Part shown: one piece after another, positions 17,445 through 29,469 of the stretch
How positions within the stretch are numbered: position 1 is the stretch's first letter
Layout: each line of letters opens with the position of its first letter
From: Comamonadaceae bacterium 2PF
Lineage (GTDB): Bacteria; Pseudomonadota; Gammaproteobacteria; Burkholderiales; Burkholderiaceae_C
NCBI GenBank assembly: GCA_005502875.1
Contig: SCMV01000007.1
Span: 40,105-104,104, forward strand
Direction: 5' to 3'
DNA: 64,000 nucleotides
The notes under the pieces: generated by a model
What the model was told of the DNA's origin: nothing
Database searches by the model: none
The model's input: the letters and a program-made list of their open reading frames with translations, nothing else
Program-made: the position numbers and the translations under genes

Positions 17445-18587
17445 TTGAGCACACGCGGCGCGTTGCCTATCGAGAAAACCGCCCGCCTGGTGGCGCGGGC
17501 CCTGGGCTGCACGCCTGGGGAGCTCGCCGCTGGCTTGCGCCCGGCCCGCACCGATGAGTTGCCTGCTGTGCTGGAGCTGCGCCGCCAGGTGATCGGCGCG
17601 GACCTGCACTGGGACGACGAGGCCTACCTGCGCTGGCGATACCAGTTCGGTGCCAAGGGCGAAGGCTTGGCAACCTGTTGGGTCTGCACCCTTGGCGATC
17701 GGGTGTTGGGCATGATCGGGGTCGAGCCGCTGCGCCTGCAGGCAGGCGAGCAGGCCTGTGACGCCCACGTGACGATGGACATCATGGTGCGGCCCGACCT
17801 CGACGGCGTGGGCTTGGGCGTGTGGATCAACCAGGCCATTTGCGAGCGCTTGGGCTGCGTGCTGGCGGTTGGCTCCAACCCGAACTCGCGCGGTGTCATC
17901 GCGCGCACCTTCGAGCCCCTGCCTGATCGCCGCAGCCACGCCCACCCGCTGAACTTCGGCCACTTCATGGCCAAGCGCCTGTCGCTGGGCTGGCTGGCGG
18001 CCCTGGCTTCATGGGCTGCCACCACCGGCATGGTCCTGTTTCGGGTGTCGACGCTTTGGCTGGCCTCCTCGACGGTGCAGGTCAGCCGGGCCGAGGTGCT
18101 GGGGCCGGAAGTCGAATCGCTGCTCGCGCGAGCGCAACGTGCTCGCCGGGTCGAGGTGATCCGCTCGCCGACGGGGCTCAGCCGCCGCCTGCTCCGCAAC
18201 CCCCGCAGCCCGGCGCAGGTCTGGCTGGCACGCCGTGGCGGCGAGGTGGTGGGGCTGATGGCCGTTCGCCGCACGCAGATCGCAGAACAACGCCACGCCC
18301 TTCAGATCATGGACGTGGTGCTCGACAGGCACCATGAGGACGTGGCGCTCAGGGCCTTGCTGGCGCGCGTGGCCGCATGGGGCTTCAGGGGCGGCGCCGA
18401 GTACCTGAGCGTGACGCTTTACGACCCCGAGCTTGAAGCGCGCTTTTCTCGCCTGTTTTTCAGGCACCAGCCTCAGCCCTACGAAACCATGGCCTGGTCA
18501 TGCCCCGAGGGGCCCTTCAAGGACGCGGTTTTGGCCCGCTCGGCCTGGTCCCTGATGGACATCCACACCGACCGCGACCAGGGCTGA
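17445..18587 (+). CDS. GNAT-family acyltransferase with two lobes
   Basis: 380-residue protein. The first half (about 32-150) reads as a GNAT fold: LRPARTDELPAVLELRRQV, RVLGMIGVEPLRL, VTMDIMVRPDLDGVGLG and a helix ending in VLAVGSNPNSRGVIARTF. The second half (about 235-350) has a weaker repeat of this plan with GGEVVGLMAVRR and a later GAEYLSVTLYDPELEARFSRLFF. A short hydrophobic stretch lies near 182-205. It is last in the asnB-ACP-KASIII-ACP run, so it may move an acyl group from ACP to an amine (inference). Start is a TTG, 31 bp after the ACP stop; no better start retains the N-terminal helix. Convergent with lpxO. Confidence 0.75.
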   Translation: MSTRGALPIEKTARLVARALGCTPGELAAGLRPARTDELPAVLELRRQVIGADLHWDDEAYLRWRYQFGAKGEGLATCWVCTLGDRVLGMIGVEPLRLQAGEQACDAHVTMDIMVRPDLDGVGLGVWINQAICERLGCVLAVGSNPNSRGVIARTFEPLPDRRSHAHPLNFGHFMAKRLSLGWLAALASWAATTGMVLFRVSTLWLASSTVQVSRAEVLGPEVESLLARAQRARRVEVIRSPTGLSRRLLRNPRSPAQVWLARRGGEVVGLMAVRRTQIAEQRHALQIMDVVLDRHHEDVALRALLARVAAWGFRGGAEYLSVTLYDPELEARFSRLFFRHQPQPYETMAWSCPEGPFKDAVLARSAWSLMDIHTDRDQG

Positions 18588-18595
18588 TCACCTGG

Positions 18596-19525
18596 TCACC
18601 AGAAGATCGCCAGCAGCAGCCCGATGATCAGCACCCACTTGCCGACGTAGTAGCCGGTGCGGTTCGTCGCCTTGAATTGCTTGGCCTTTTCGCGCAGCTG
18701 GTAGGCCACGCCGAAGAACTTGTTGATGCCGCCGACCTGCTCGCCTTGCTCGTTCTGCGTGGCCGAGGCCTTCATGACGATGCCTGCGAACACCTTGTTG
18801 ACCCAGCGCACCACGGGCGTGTAGACCGGCCGCTCCACGTCGGCAAACAAGATGATGCGCGGCTGCTGCGTGGTGTTGGCAGCATGGTGGATGTAGGTCT
18901 CGTCGAACATCACGACCTCGCCGTCCCTCCAGTGGTAGCGCTGGCCATCGACCTCGATGTAGCAGCCTGGGTCGTTCGGTGTGATCAGGCCCAGGTGGTA
19001 GCGCAGCGAGCCTGCATACGGGTCGCGGTGCTTGACCAGGGTCGCGCCCGGCGGCAGCGAGGCGAACATGGCGGCCTTGATGCCGGGGATCTGGTTGAGC
19101 AGGGCCACCGTCTTGGGGCAGCGCTCGGCCGCCGAGGGTTGATCCACGCCGTACCACTTCAGGTAAAAGCGCTTCCAGCCCGTGCGGAAAAAAGAGTTGA
19201 AGCCGATGTCGTTGTAGCCATCGGCGGCCTTGATGCGGCCCCCCTCATCCAGCGCCAGGGCCTCCTCGCGGATCACCTGCCAGTTCTCCTGCAGCACCTT
19301 GAGCTCAGGGAACTGCTTGGGATCCAGGTAGGGCTGGCTGCCCACTTTGGAGAACAGCACCATCAGCGAGTTGAAGGGCGCGATCAGCACCGTGAAGTCG
19401 GTCAGCGCGCGCACCAGGCCGAAGCGCACCTTGCCGCGAAAGTGGGCGTGCAGCGCGGCGGCGATGAAGGTGATCAGCACCCAGTGGCGGGGGGCCAGGG
19501 GCCAGATTTCTTGGACGAGGCTCAT
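18596..19525 (-). CDS. lpxO: Lipid A 2-hydroxylase LpxO-like Fe(II)/2-oxoglutarate dioxygenase
   Basis: 309-residue membrane-bound dioxygenase of the aspartyl/asparaginyl beta-hydroxylase family (PF05118). It closely follows the LpxO plan: an N-terminal membrane helix (about 12-30), DGYNDIGFNSFFRTGWKRFYLKWYG-type central block, iron ligands H166/D168 (KHRDPYAGSLRYHLGL) and H213 (DETYIHHAAN), and a 2-oxoglutarate-binding Arg at R223. A second hydrophobic segment closes the C-terminus. LpxO adds a 2-hydroxyl to a secondary acyl chain of lipid A. The frame stays open far upstream across the gabD end; the ATG after MP was chosen because it begins the first membrane helix. gabD lies 62 bp upstream on the same strand. 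Confidence 0.92.
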   Translation of the reverse strand: MSLVQEIWPLAPRHWVLITFIAAALHAHFRGKVRFGLVRALTDFTVLIAPFNSLMVLFSKVGSQPYLDPKQFPELKVLQENWQVIREEALALDEGGRIKAADGYNDIGFNSFFRTGWKRFYLKWYGVDQPSAAERCPKTVALLNQIPGIKAAMFASLPPGATLVKHRDPYAGSLRYHLGLITPNDPGCYIEVDGQRYHWRDGEVVMFDETYIHHAANTTQQPRIILFADVERPVYTPVVRWVNKVFAGIVMKASATQNEQGEQVGGINKFFGVAYQLREKAKQFKATNRTGYYVGKWVLIIGLLLAIFW

Positions 19526-19587
19526 GGGCAGGCTCGGTGACAACGGTTCAATGACGGGGTGGCAAGGGGCGAGGCTTCGGGGCAGGT

Positions 19588-21093
19588 TCAGCGGTCCAGG
19601 CCACCCAGGCAAACGTACTTCGCTTCGACGTAGTCCTCGATGCCCTGGCGAGCGCCTTCTCGGCCCAGGCCCGACTGCTTGACGCCACCAAAGGGCACCT
19701 CGCAGGTCGAGATGATGCCGGTGTTCACGCCCACCATGCCGTACTCCAGCCCCTCGCTGACACGCCAGATGCGGCCCACGTCGCGGCTGTAGAAGTAGCT
19801 GGCCAGGCCGAATTCGGTGTCGTTGGCCAGGCGGATGGCATCGGCTTCGGTGTCGAATTTGAACACGGGCGCCACGGGGCCGAAAATCTCCTCGCGGGCC
19901 ACGCGCATGCTGGCGTCCACATCGGACAGCACGGTGGGCTCGAAGAAGGCGCCAGCGGCCAACTCGGGTGCCAAGGCGGCGCGCTTGCCGCCCGTGCGCA
20001 CCTTCGCGCCCTTGGACAGGGCGTCGCCCAGCAGCTCCTCGACCTTGGCCAGCGCCTGGCCATCGATCAACGGCCCCTGTACCACACCGGCTTCGAAGCC
20101 GTTGCCCACCTTCATCTCGGCGACCTTGGCGGTGAGCTTGTCGACAAAACGCTCGTAGATGCCGGCCTGGGCGTACAGGCGGTTGGCGCACACGCAGGTC
20201 TGGCCGGCGTTGCGGTACTTGCTGATCAGCGCGCCTTCGACGGCGGCGTCCAGGTCGGCATCGTCAAAGACGATGAAGGGCGCGTTGCCGCCGAGTTCCA
20301 GCGACAGCTTCTTGACCGTCTGCGCACACTGCTTCATGAGGATGCGGCCGACCTCGGTCGAGCCCGTGAACGACAGGTGGCGCACCACGTCGCTGGCGCA
20401 CAGCGCCTGGCCGACTTCGATGGAGCGGTCGCCATCTGCGGTGACGACGTTGAGCACGCCAGGCGGCATGCCCGCGCGCAGCGCCAGCTCGGCCACCGCC
20501 AGGGCCGACAGCGGCGTCGCCTCGGCAGGTTTGATGACCACCGGGCAGCCGGCAGCCAGGGCCGGGGCCACCTTGCGGGTGATCATCGCGATGGGGAAGT
20601 TCCAGGGCGTGATGGCCGCGCACACGCCCACCGGTTGCTTGAGCACCAAAAAGCGCTTGCTCGGGTCGGTGGAGGGCACGGTTTCACCGTAGATGCGGCG
20701 GCCCTCTTCGGCGAACCACTCCAGGAAGCTGGCGCCGTAGCCGACTTCGCCCTTGGCCTCGGCCAGGGGCTTGCCTTGCTCGGCGGTCATGATGCGGGCC
20801 AGGTCGTCGGCGTGTTGCATCAAAAGGTGGAACCACTTCATCAGGATGGCCGAGCGGGCCTTGGCCGGCAGCTTGGCCCACGCGGGCCAGGCGCGGTTGG
20901 CGGCGGCGATGGCCGATTCGGTCTCGGCCGCCCCCAGGTTGGCCACCTGGGCGAGCAGGTGGCCCGTGGCCGGGTCGGTCACGTCGAAAACCTGGCCGTT
21001 GCCGGTCCATTGGCCATCGATGAGGGCCAGTGTCTTGAGCAGCGTGGGGTCCTGCAGGCTGGACAGGGGGGACGACAGCGGGGACGTTTGCAT
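19588..21093 (-). CDS. gabD: NADP-dependent succinate-semialdehyde dehydrogenase
   Basis: 501-residue aldehyde dehydrogenase of the GabD type, oxidising succinate semialdehyde to succinate in GABA catabolism. The cofactor region TPWNFPIAMITRKVAPALAAGC is at 162-183 and GSTEVGR at 244-250. The general base is E266 (LELGGNAPFIVFDDADLD) and the nucleophile C300 (NAGQTCVCANR). The C-terminal VPFGGVKQSGLGREG signature is complete. Length and motifs match GabD, but other semialdehydes are possible substrates. It may be co-transcribed with lpxO. Confidence 0.92.
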   Translation of the reverse strand: MQTSPLSSPLSSLQDPTLLKTLALIDGQWTGNGQVFDVTDPATGHLLAQVANLGAAETESAIAAANRAWPAWAKLPAKARSAILMKWFHLLMQHADDLARIMTAEQGKPLAEAKGEVGYGASFLEWFAEEGRRIYGETVPSTDPSKRFLVLKQPVGVCAAITPWNFPIAMITRKVAPALAAGCPVVIKPAEATPLSALAVAELALRAGMPPGVLNVVTADGDRSIEVGQALCASDVVRHLSFTGSTEVGRILMKQCAQTVKKLSLELGGNAPFIVFDDADLDAAVEGALISKYRNAGQTCVCANRLYAQAGIYERFVDKLTAKVAEMKVGNGFEAGVVQGPLIDGQALAKVEELLGDALSKGAKVRTGGKRAALAPELAAGAFFEPTVLSDVDASMRVAREEIFGPVAPVFKFDTEADAIRLANDTEFGLASYFYSRDVGRIWRVSEGLEYGMVGVNTGIISTCEVPFGGVKQSGLGREGARQGIEDYVEAKYVCLGGLDR

Positions 21094-21410
21094 GGTGGCC
21101 GTGTGAGCTGATGACGGGGGGCGATGCGCGGTGGCCCGGTGGAAGCGGGGCCGCCGCCGGGCAAAGGGGTCATTCTAGTGAGGCCGGCGCCCGGGCGCGA
21201 TGGCCCCATCGGACAGCTTGCTTGCCGGTGGCGGGCGCGGCGGTGCGGCCGTGTGGGGCAGGGCGGTGGCGCATGCCCCCTTGCCTATAATTCAGGGCTT
21301 TGCCTCGCCCGTCACAGACGGGTGGTGTTGCCCCTCAGCCCCCCGAATGCCCCGGGTTCCCGTTGACGCCGTCAGCGGGAGCCGAACCGCCGTCCACCGA
21401 AAGCCGCCGC
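21094..21410. other. 317-bp divergent intergenic region, gabD / alaS
   Basis: GC-rich non-coding region. I see a good -10 hexamer for alaS in its right half, but no conserved reading frame, repeat or T-box-like structure. No obvious operator pair for gabD is visible. Confidence 0.5.
21286..21291 (+). promoter_or_regulatory. -10 element of the alaS promoter
   Basis: A perfect TATAAT, in the context GCCTATAATTCAGG, lies 119 bp before the alaS ATG. No convincing -35 box is visible at 17 bp spacing. It implies a leader of about 110 nt, which contains no terminator-like hairpin with a T-run. Confidence 0.6.
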
Positions 21411-24050
<2,640 letters not shown>

Positions 24051-24221
24051 TGGCCGATGCGTGAGGTCGGGGCGCCAGTCGTGTGACGTCCCGCCGACAG
24101 CGCTCGCCCATCGGGCATGACCTGATCGCGCGACCTGCGATGCGGCCTTTATGATGGTCTGCATCACAACCAGGGCGGGGCAGCACAACGCTGCCACTGC
24201 CCCCAGCAGGGAGCGCATCAC

Positions 24222-24542
24222 ATGATCGTCAGCAACCTCGAAGTCCTGCCGGGCCAGCGCGTCGTCAAGCACCTGGGCCTGGCCCAAGGCAGCACCGTGC
24301 GCGCCAAGCACGCCGGCAAGGACTTCCTCTCCGGCCTCAAGAACATCGTCGGTGGCGAACTCAAGGCCTACACCGAGCTGATGAAGGAAGCGCGCGACGA
24401 AGCGGTCAAGCGCATGGTCGACGAAGCCCGCTCCATGGGCGCCAACGCCGTGCTCAACGTGCGCTTCACCACCACGTCCATCACCATGGGCGCGGCCGAG
24501 ATCCTGGCCTACGGCTCGGCCGTTCAGGTCGAAGCCATCTGA
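24222..24542 (+). CDS. YbjQ family (UPF0145) heavy-metal-binding-type protein
   Basis: 106-residue cytosolic protein of the YbjQ/UPF0145 family (PF01906), which forms ring-like pentamers in solved structures. Typical features are GSTVRAKHAGKDFLSGLKNIVGGELKAYTEL, MVDEARSMGANAVLNVRF and the closing EILAYGSAVQVE. The family name mentions heavy-metal binding, but no function is established. It heads a three-gene operon: a membrane-anchored relative starts 13 bp later and an M48 peptidase follows. A TATGAT hexamer at 24150 is a possible -10 box. Confidence 0.92.
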   Translation: MIVSNLEVLPGQRVVKHLGLAQGSTVRAKHAGKDFLSGLKNIVGGELKAYTELMKEARDEAVKRMVDEARSMGANAVLNVRFTTTSITMGAAEILAYGSAVQVEAI

Positions 24543-24555
24543 GGCGGGAGGCCCC

Positions 24556-25071
24556 ATGGTCTGGCTCGAACTGGGCCTCCAGATTGGCCTGCCGCTCGCC
24601 CTGCTATTGCTGGGGCTGATCGTCGGGCGCATCCTGGAGAAGCGCCATTACGCCTCCATCCGCCGCCGCGAGCGCCAGCTCGCCGGCGTGCTGGTGTTCT
24701 CCACCCGTTGGCCCCCTGACGTGATGGCTTCGCAGCGCACCACCCTGGTCGCCGGCAGCGTGGTCATCTCGTCCGACCACTTCAAGACCTTCGTGGCCGG
24801 CCTGCGCAACATCTTCGGCGGCAACGTGCGCAGCTACGAAACCCTGATGGAGCGCGCGCGCCGAGAAGCCGTGCTGCGCCTGAAGGAAGAAGCCCATCGC
24901 CAGGGCGCCAAACTCGTCATCGGCCTGCGTTTCGAGACCACGCAGATCGCCGGGCGCGGCACGCCCTGCATGGAGGTGCTGGCCTATGGCACGGCGTTGA
25001 AGCCCATAACGTCAGGCGCACACCGACCGGATCGCGCAACAGCCCAGACCGCCTCCGCGTTGGCCGGCTGA
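24556..25071 (+). CDS. Membrane-anchored YbjQ-like protein
   Basis: 171 residues. One N-terminal membrane helix (about 4-25, LELGLQIGLPLALLLLGLIVG) is followed by a basic stretch and a YbjQ-like domain (about 42-150). The domain has VVISSDHFKTFVAGLRNIFGGNVRSYETLMERARREAVLRL and HRQGAKLVIGLRFET, paralleling the preceding gene. The last ~20 residues are polar and variable. It looks like a duplicated YbjQ unit tethered to the membrane. Operon with its soluble relative upstream and the M48 peptidase 19 bp downstream. Confidence 0.85.
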   Translation: MVWLELGLQIGLPLALLLLGLIVGRILEKRHYASIRRRERQLAGVLVFSTRWPPDVMASQRTTLVAGSVVISSDHFKTFVAGLRNIFGGNVRSYETLMERARREAVLRLKEEAHRQGAKLVIGLRFETTQIAGRGTPCMEVLAYGTALKPITSGAHRPDRATAQTASALAG

Positions 25072-25090
25072 AGCAAGCGCATCGCCTCGC

Positions 25091-26131
25091 ATGCAGTTCG
25101 AGAACCGCGCGCCCGATGAAGGCATCAACGCCCAGCCCGAGAACCTGGGGCGCGAGGCCATTTGGCTCATCGTCGGTGCCATCGGCTGCGTGATCCTGTT
25201 GGTGGTGCTGGCCGATGTGGGCGCTCGTTGGCTCGCCCCCCGCCTGCCGTTCTCGGTGGAGCAGGCGCTGGCCGAACGCATGGAAGGCAAGGCCACGCAG
25301 TTGCCCGCTGCAGAGCAAGCGGCGAACGCGGCCTTGCAGGACCTGGCCGATCGCTTGCGCACGCCCTTGGGCATGCCCGATGACATCACCGTGCAGGTGC
25401 GGGTCGACGACAGCGAGGTGCTCAACGCCTACGCCACCGTCGGCGGGCGCATCGTCATCCACCGCGGCCTGTTGCGCCGCCTGCAAGGTGAACACGAACT
25501 CGCGGCCTTGTTGGCCCACGAGATGGCCCACGTCCAGCATCGGCATGTGGCCGCCAGCGTCGGGCGAGGCCTGGCCATCGGGCTGGTGCTGAGCGTGGTG
25601 TCCGCTGACGCAGGCGGGCAAGCCGCGGGCGTTCTGCTGGAGCAGACGGGCGGCTTGCTGATGCGCGGCTACGGACGCGATCACGAGCGCGAGGCCGACA
25701 CCGGCGCCATGCGCGCTGCGGCCGCGCTGCACGGGCACGTTGGCGGGGTGATCGGCTTGTTCGAGCGCATTTCCAGTGCACGCGACGAACGGCCGGACGG
25801 CGATGCCGGTGAAACCAGCGGTGGAGCGGGGCGCAAACGCTGTTCGGCTTCGGACGACGATGCTGCCGCTCAGCGTGAACCGGGCGGCAGACCCGACGCA
25901 CCTGATTCATCCGACTCCTCGGGCAAGCCCTCGCGAGACGTGCCCACGTGGCTCAGCACCCATCCTGCCGACGAAGACCGCAGCCAGGCCGCCCGCACGT
26001 GGGCCCGCGACAACGGCGTGCCGCTGAGCGGCGCCGCCCCTGCGATGCACCCGGCCTTGCTGGCCTGGGTCCACGCCAGCCAAACCCCCTGCAAGCAGAC
26101 CGAGCGCCCAGGTGGGCTTGCTCAGCCGTAA
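25091..26131 (+). CDS. M48-family membrane metallopeptidase
   Basis: 346-residue zinc peptidase. One N-terminal membrane helix (about 24-42) precedes an M48 domain with VLNAYATVGGRIVIHRGLL, the zinc-binding H143-E-M-A-H147 in a helix, and the third ligand in ERE201AD. After about residue 230 comes a polar, probably disordered Ser/Asp-rich insert (about 232-285), then VPTWLSTHPADEDR, an M48 C-terminal hallmark, and a variable tail. It resembles HtpX/Oma1-like membrane quality-control proteases. Third gene of the YbjQ operon. Its end overlaps the convergent cydB 3' end by 10 bp. Confidence 0.9.
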   Translation: MQFENRAPDEGINAQPENLGREAIWLIVGAIGCVILLVVLADVGARWLAPRLPFSVEQALAERMEGKATQLPAAEQAANAALQDLADRLRTPLGMPDDITVQVRVDDSEVLNAYATVGGRIVIHRGLLRRLQGEHELAALLAHEMAHVQHRHVAASVGRGLAIGLVLSVVSADAGGQAAGVLLEQTGGLLMRGYGRDHEREADTGAMRAAAALHGHVGGVIGLFERISSARDERPDGDAGETSGGAGRKRCSASDDDAAAQREPGGRPDAPDSSDSSGKPSRDVPTWLSTHPADEDRSQAARTWARDNGVPLSGAAPAMHPALLAWVHASQTPCKQTERPGGLAQP

Positions 26132-27170
26132 CTCAGCTCGCTGGCCTTGCCGCGGAACACCCGGTAGGCGAACACCGTGTAGCCGATGATCGCCGGCAGG
26201 GTGAGGGCCGTGCCGAACAGGATCACCTGCAGCGACTCGCGCGAAGCAGCGGCCTGCCACACCGTCAGCCGGTCGACCACCACGTAGGGAAAGAGGCTGT
26301 AGGCCAGCCCGATGCCCGCCATCGCGAACACCACCACGGTGGCCCAGAAGGGCAGGGCACTGAAGCGATCGGTCACCAGCTTGGAGTTCAGCACCGAACG
26401 CAGCGCCACCAGCGCGCCCAGCGTGATCAGCGGGATCGGCAGCAGGGCGATGAAGCCCGGCATGCTGAACCAGCGCTCGCGTACCTCGGGGCTGATCAGC
26501 GGCGTGGCCACCGAGATCAACCCGATGCCGATCACCACCACCGGCCACACTGCCTTGGCCCAGTCCACCGCGCGGCGTTGCAGCTCGCCTTCGGTCTTGA
26601 TGATGAGCCAGCCTGCGCCCAGCAGCAGGTAGGCCGCCACCAGCGACAGCGCGATCAGCCCGGCGAAGACCTGCGGCCACAGCCCGGGTGCAAAGCCCGT
26701 GACAAAACGCCCCAGCATCCAGCCCTGGGCCAGCGAGGCAACCAGCGAGCCCGCGATGAACAAGCGGTTCCACAGCAACTGGTGCTCGTCGCGCGCCTTG
26801 ACGCGGAAGTCGAAGGCCACGCCGCGCAGCGTCAGGCCCAGCAACATCAGCGTCACCGGCAGGTACAACGCGCCCAGCACCACCCCGTGCGCCTTCGGAA
26901 AGGCGATCAGCAAGATGCCCACGCCCAGCACCAGCCAGGTCTCGTTGGCGTCCCAGAAGGGGCCGATGGAGGCGACCATCACGTCGCGTTCGCGGGCATC
27001 GGCTCGGGCCATCCACATGCCCACGCCGAGGTCGTAGCCGTCCAGCAGCACGTAGGCCAGCATGGCCAGGCCCATGATCGCCATGAAGAGCACGGGCAGC
27101 CAGTCGCCCGAGGCCGCGACGGAGGAGGGGAGGGTGGCTGGCAAGGTGGTGGTCAACTCGGCGAGCGCGG

Positions 27171-27174
<4 letters not shown>
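26122..27174 (-). CDS. cydB: Cytochrome bd-type quinol oxidase subunit II
   Basis: 350-residue CydB/CioB with about eight to nine membrane segments. Family features include LLDGYDLGVGMWM near residue 44, GPFWDANETWLVLG and FDFRVKARDEHQLLWNRLF. With CydA it oxidises ubiquinol and reduces oxygen to water without pumping protons. The ATG overlaps the cydA stop (ATGA), so translation is coupled. The gene ends overlapping the convergent M48 peptidase; no small CydX-like frame follows, which fits the cyanide-insensitive (CIO) branch. Confidence 0.95.
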
Positions 27175-28568
<1,394 letters not shown>

Positions 28569-28571
28569 GGC

Positions 28572-29156
28572 TCAGCCCTCCGTGCCGTTGCCGCCGTGCG
28601 CCGCGTCGGCTGGCTTCTTGCCGCGCCGGCCGGTGAACTCCAGCAACTTGCCCACCTGCGCGCCCATCTTCATCAGCTTGGACAGCGTCTGCACGTCCAT
28701 GCGGCTGACCTCGTCGAACCAGCTCATGAGTTGCTCGATCAGGTCGTGCATCTCGCGCATGCGGGCCTGGGCGTGGGCGTCGTCGGGGCCGCTCGGGTCC
28801 TGCAGCAGGGCGTCGCGCAGCATGCTCAGCGTGGGCTCGATCTCGCGCCGGCGGCGTTCCTCGGCCAGGCGGCGGAAGGTGTCCCAGGCGTCGCCCGAAG
28901 GCTCGAAGTACTCGCGGCGGTCGCCGGGCAGGTGGCGCAGGCGCACCAGGCGCCAGGCCTGCAACTCCTTGAGCCCCATGCTCACGTTCGAGCGCGAAAA
29001 GCCCAGCGTTTCGGCCATGTCGTCGGCGTGGATGGCCCGCGGCGAGAGGTAAATCAGGGCGTAGATCTGGCCGACGGTGCGGTTGATGCCCCAGCGGCTG
29101 CCCATTTCGCCGAAGTGGGTGACGAAGCTGGCGGCCAGCGGGCTGAGGGTGCTCAT
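28572..29156 (-). CDS. GbsR/MarR-like transcriptional regulator
   Basis: 194-residue winged-helix regulator. The N-terminal half reads as a MarR/GbsR DNA-binding domain: WGINRTVGQIYALIYLSPRAIHADDMAETLGFSRSNVSMGLKELQ, with the recognition helix at SRSNVSMGLKEL, then the wing RLRHLPGDRREYFEP. The C-terminal half is helical and Glu/Arg/Met-rich, probably for dimerisation. Start at the ATG preceded by AGGAGT. It lies 3 bp upstream of cydA, so it probably controls the oxidase operon and itself. A tandem palindromic site lies 64-98 bp before the start. Confidence 0.85.
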   Translation of the reverse strand: MSTLSPLAASFVTHFGEMGSRWGINRTVGQIYALIYLSPRAIHADDMAETLGFSRSNVSMGLKELQAWRLVRLRHLPGDRREYFEPSGDAWDTFRRLAEERRRREIEPTLSMLRDALLQDPSGPDDAHAQARMREMHDLIEQLMSWFDEVSRMDVQTLSKLMKMGAQVGKLLEFTGRRGKKPADAAHGGNGTEG

Positions 29157-29469
29157 GACGGTGACTCCTGCGCGGCGTGCGCGCCAATCGGTGGATGCTT
29201 GATGCCCGTCAATGTACTGCTGAAAGTTCAGTAAATACTGAAAGTTCAATAAATCCGACAAGGTTGTGGGCTCATCCAACGAACCCCACCTTGACCACCG
29301 CCAAACGTGACCGAATTCACCAGGCATGCCAGTTTCTGGCGTGCAAGCCCTGGTGTGTCGGCACGGATTCCCCCGTGTCATGCAGCATCCTGTGTGAGGG
29401 CGCGGCCTGGGTGGACATTCGTCTCCATGCCGGCGTTGTCGGTCGAGCCCGATCAGAAAAGGAGACACC
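29157..29469. other. 313-bp divergent intergenic region, regulator / PF10118 gene
   Basis: The left part carries the AT-rich tandem operator upstream of the regulator-cydAB operon. The right part has a good Shine-Dalgarno (AAAAGGAG, 8 bp before the ATG) for the first metal-hydrolase gene. I see no additional coding frame with plausible composition and no terminator. Confidence 0.55.
29220..29254 (-). promoter_or_regulatory. Tandem palindromic operator of the regulator-cydAB operon
   Basis: Two near-identical 17-bp copies, CTGAAAGTTCAGTAAAT and CTGAAAGTTCAATAAAT, start 18 bp apart. Each holds the palindrome TGAA-AG-TTCA. The block is AT-rich against a GC-rich background. On the minus strand, TTGTCG (29261-29256) and TATTTA (29237-29232), 18 bp apart, could be -35 and -10 boxes. 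One copy would then fill the spacer, which would suit autorepression by the GbsR/MarR-like protein (inference). Confidence 0.7.

Noticed and set aside
19526..20191. A possible long N-terminal extension of LpxO
   Set aside because: It is an out-of-frame reading of gabD on the same strand, and LpxO homologues begin at the membrane helix after 19525.
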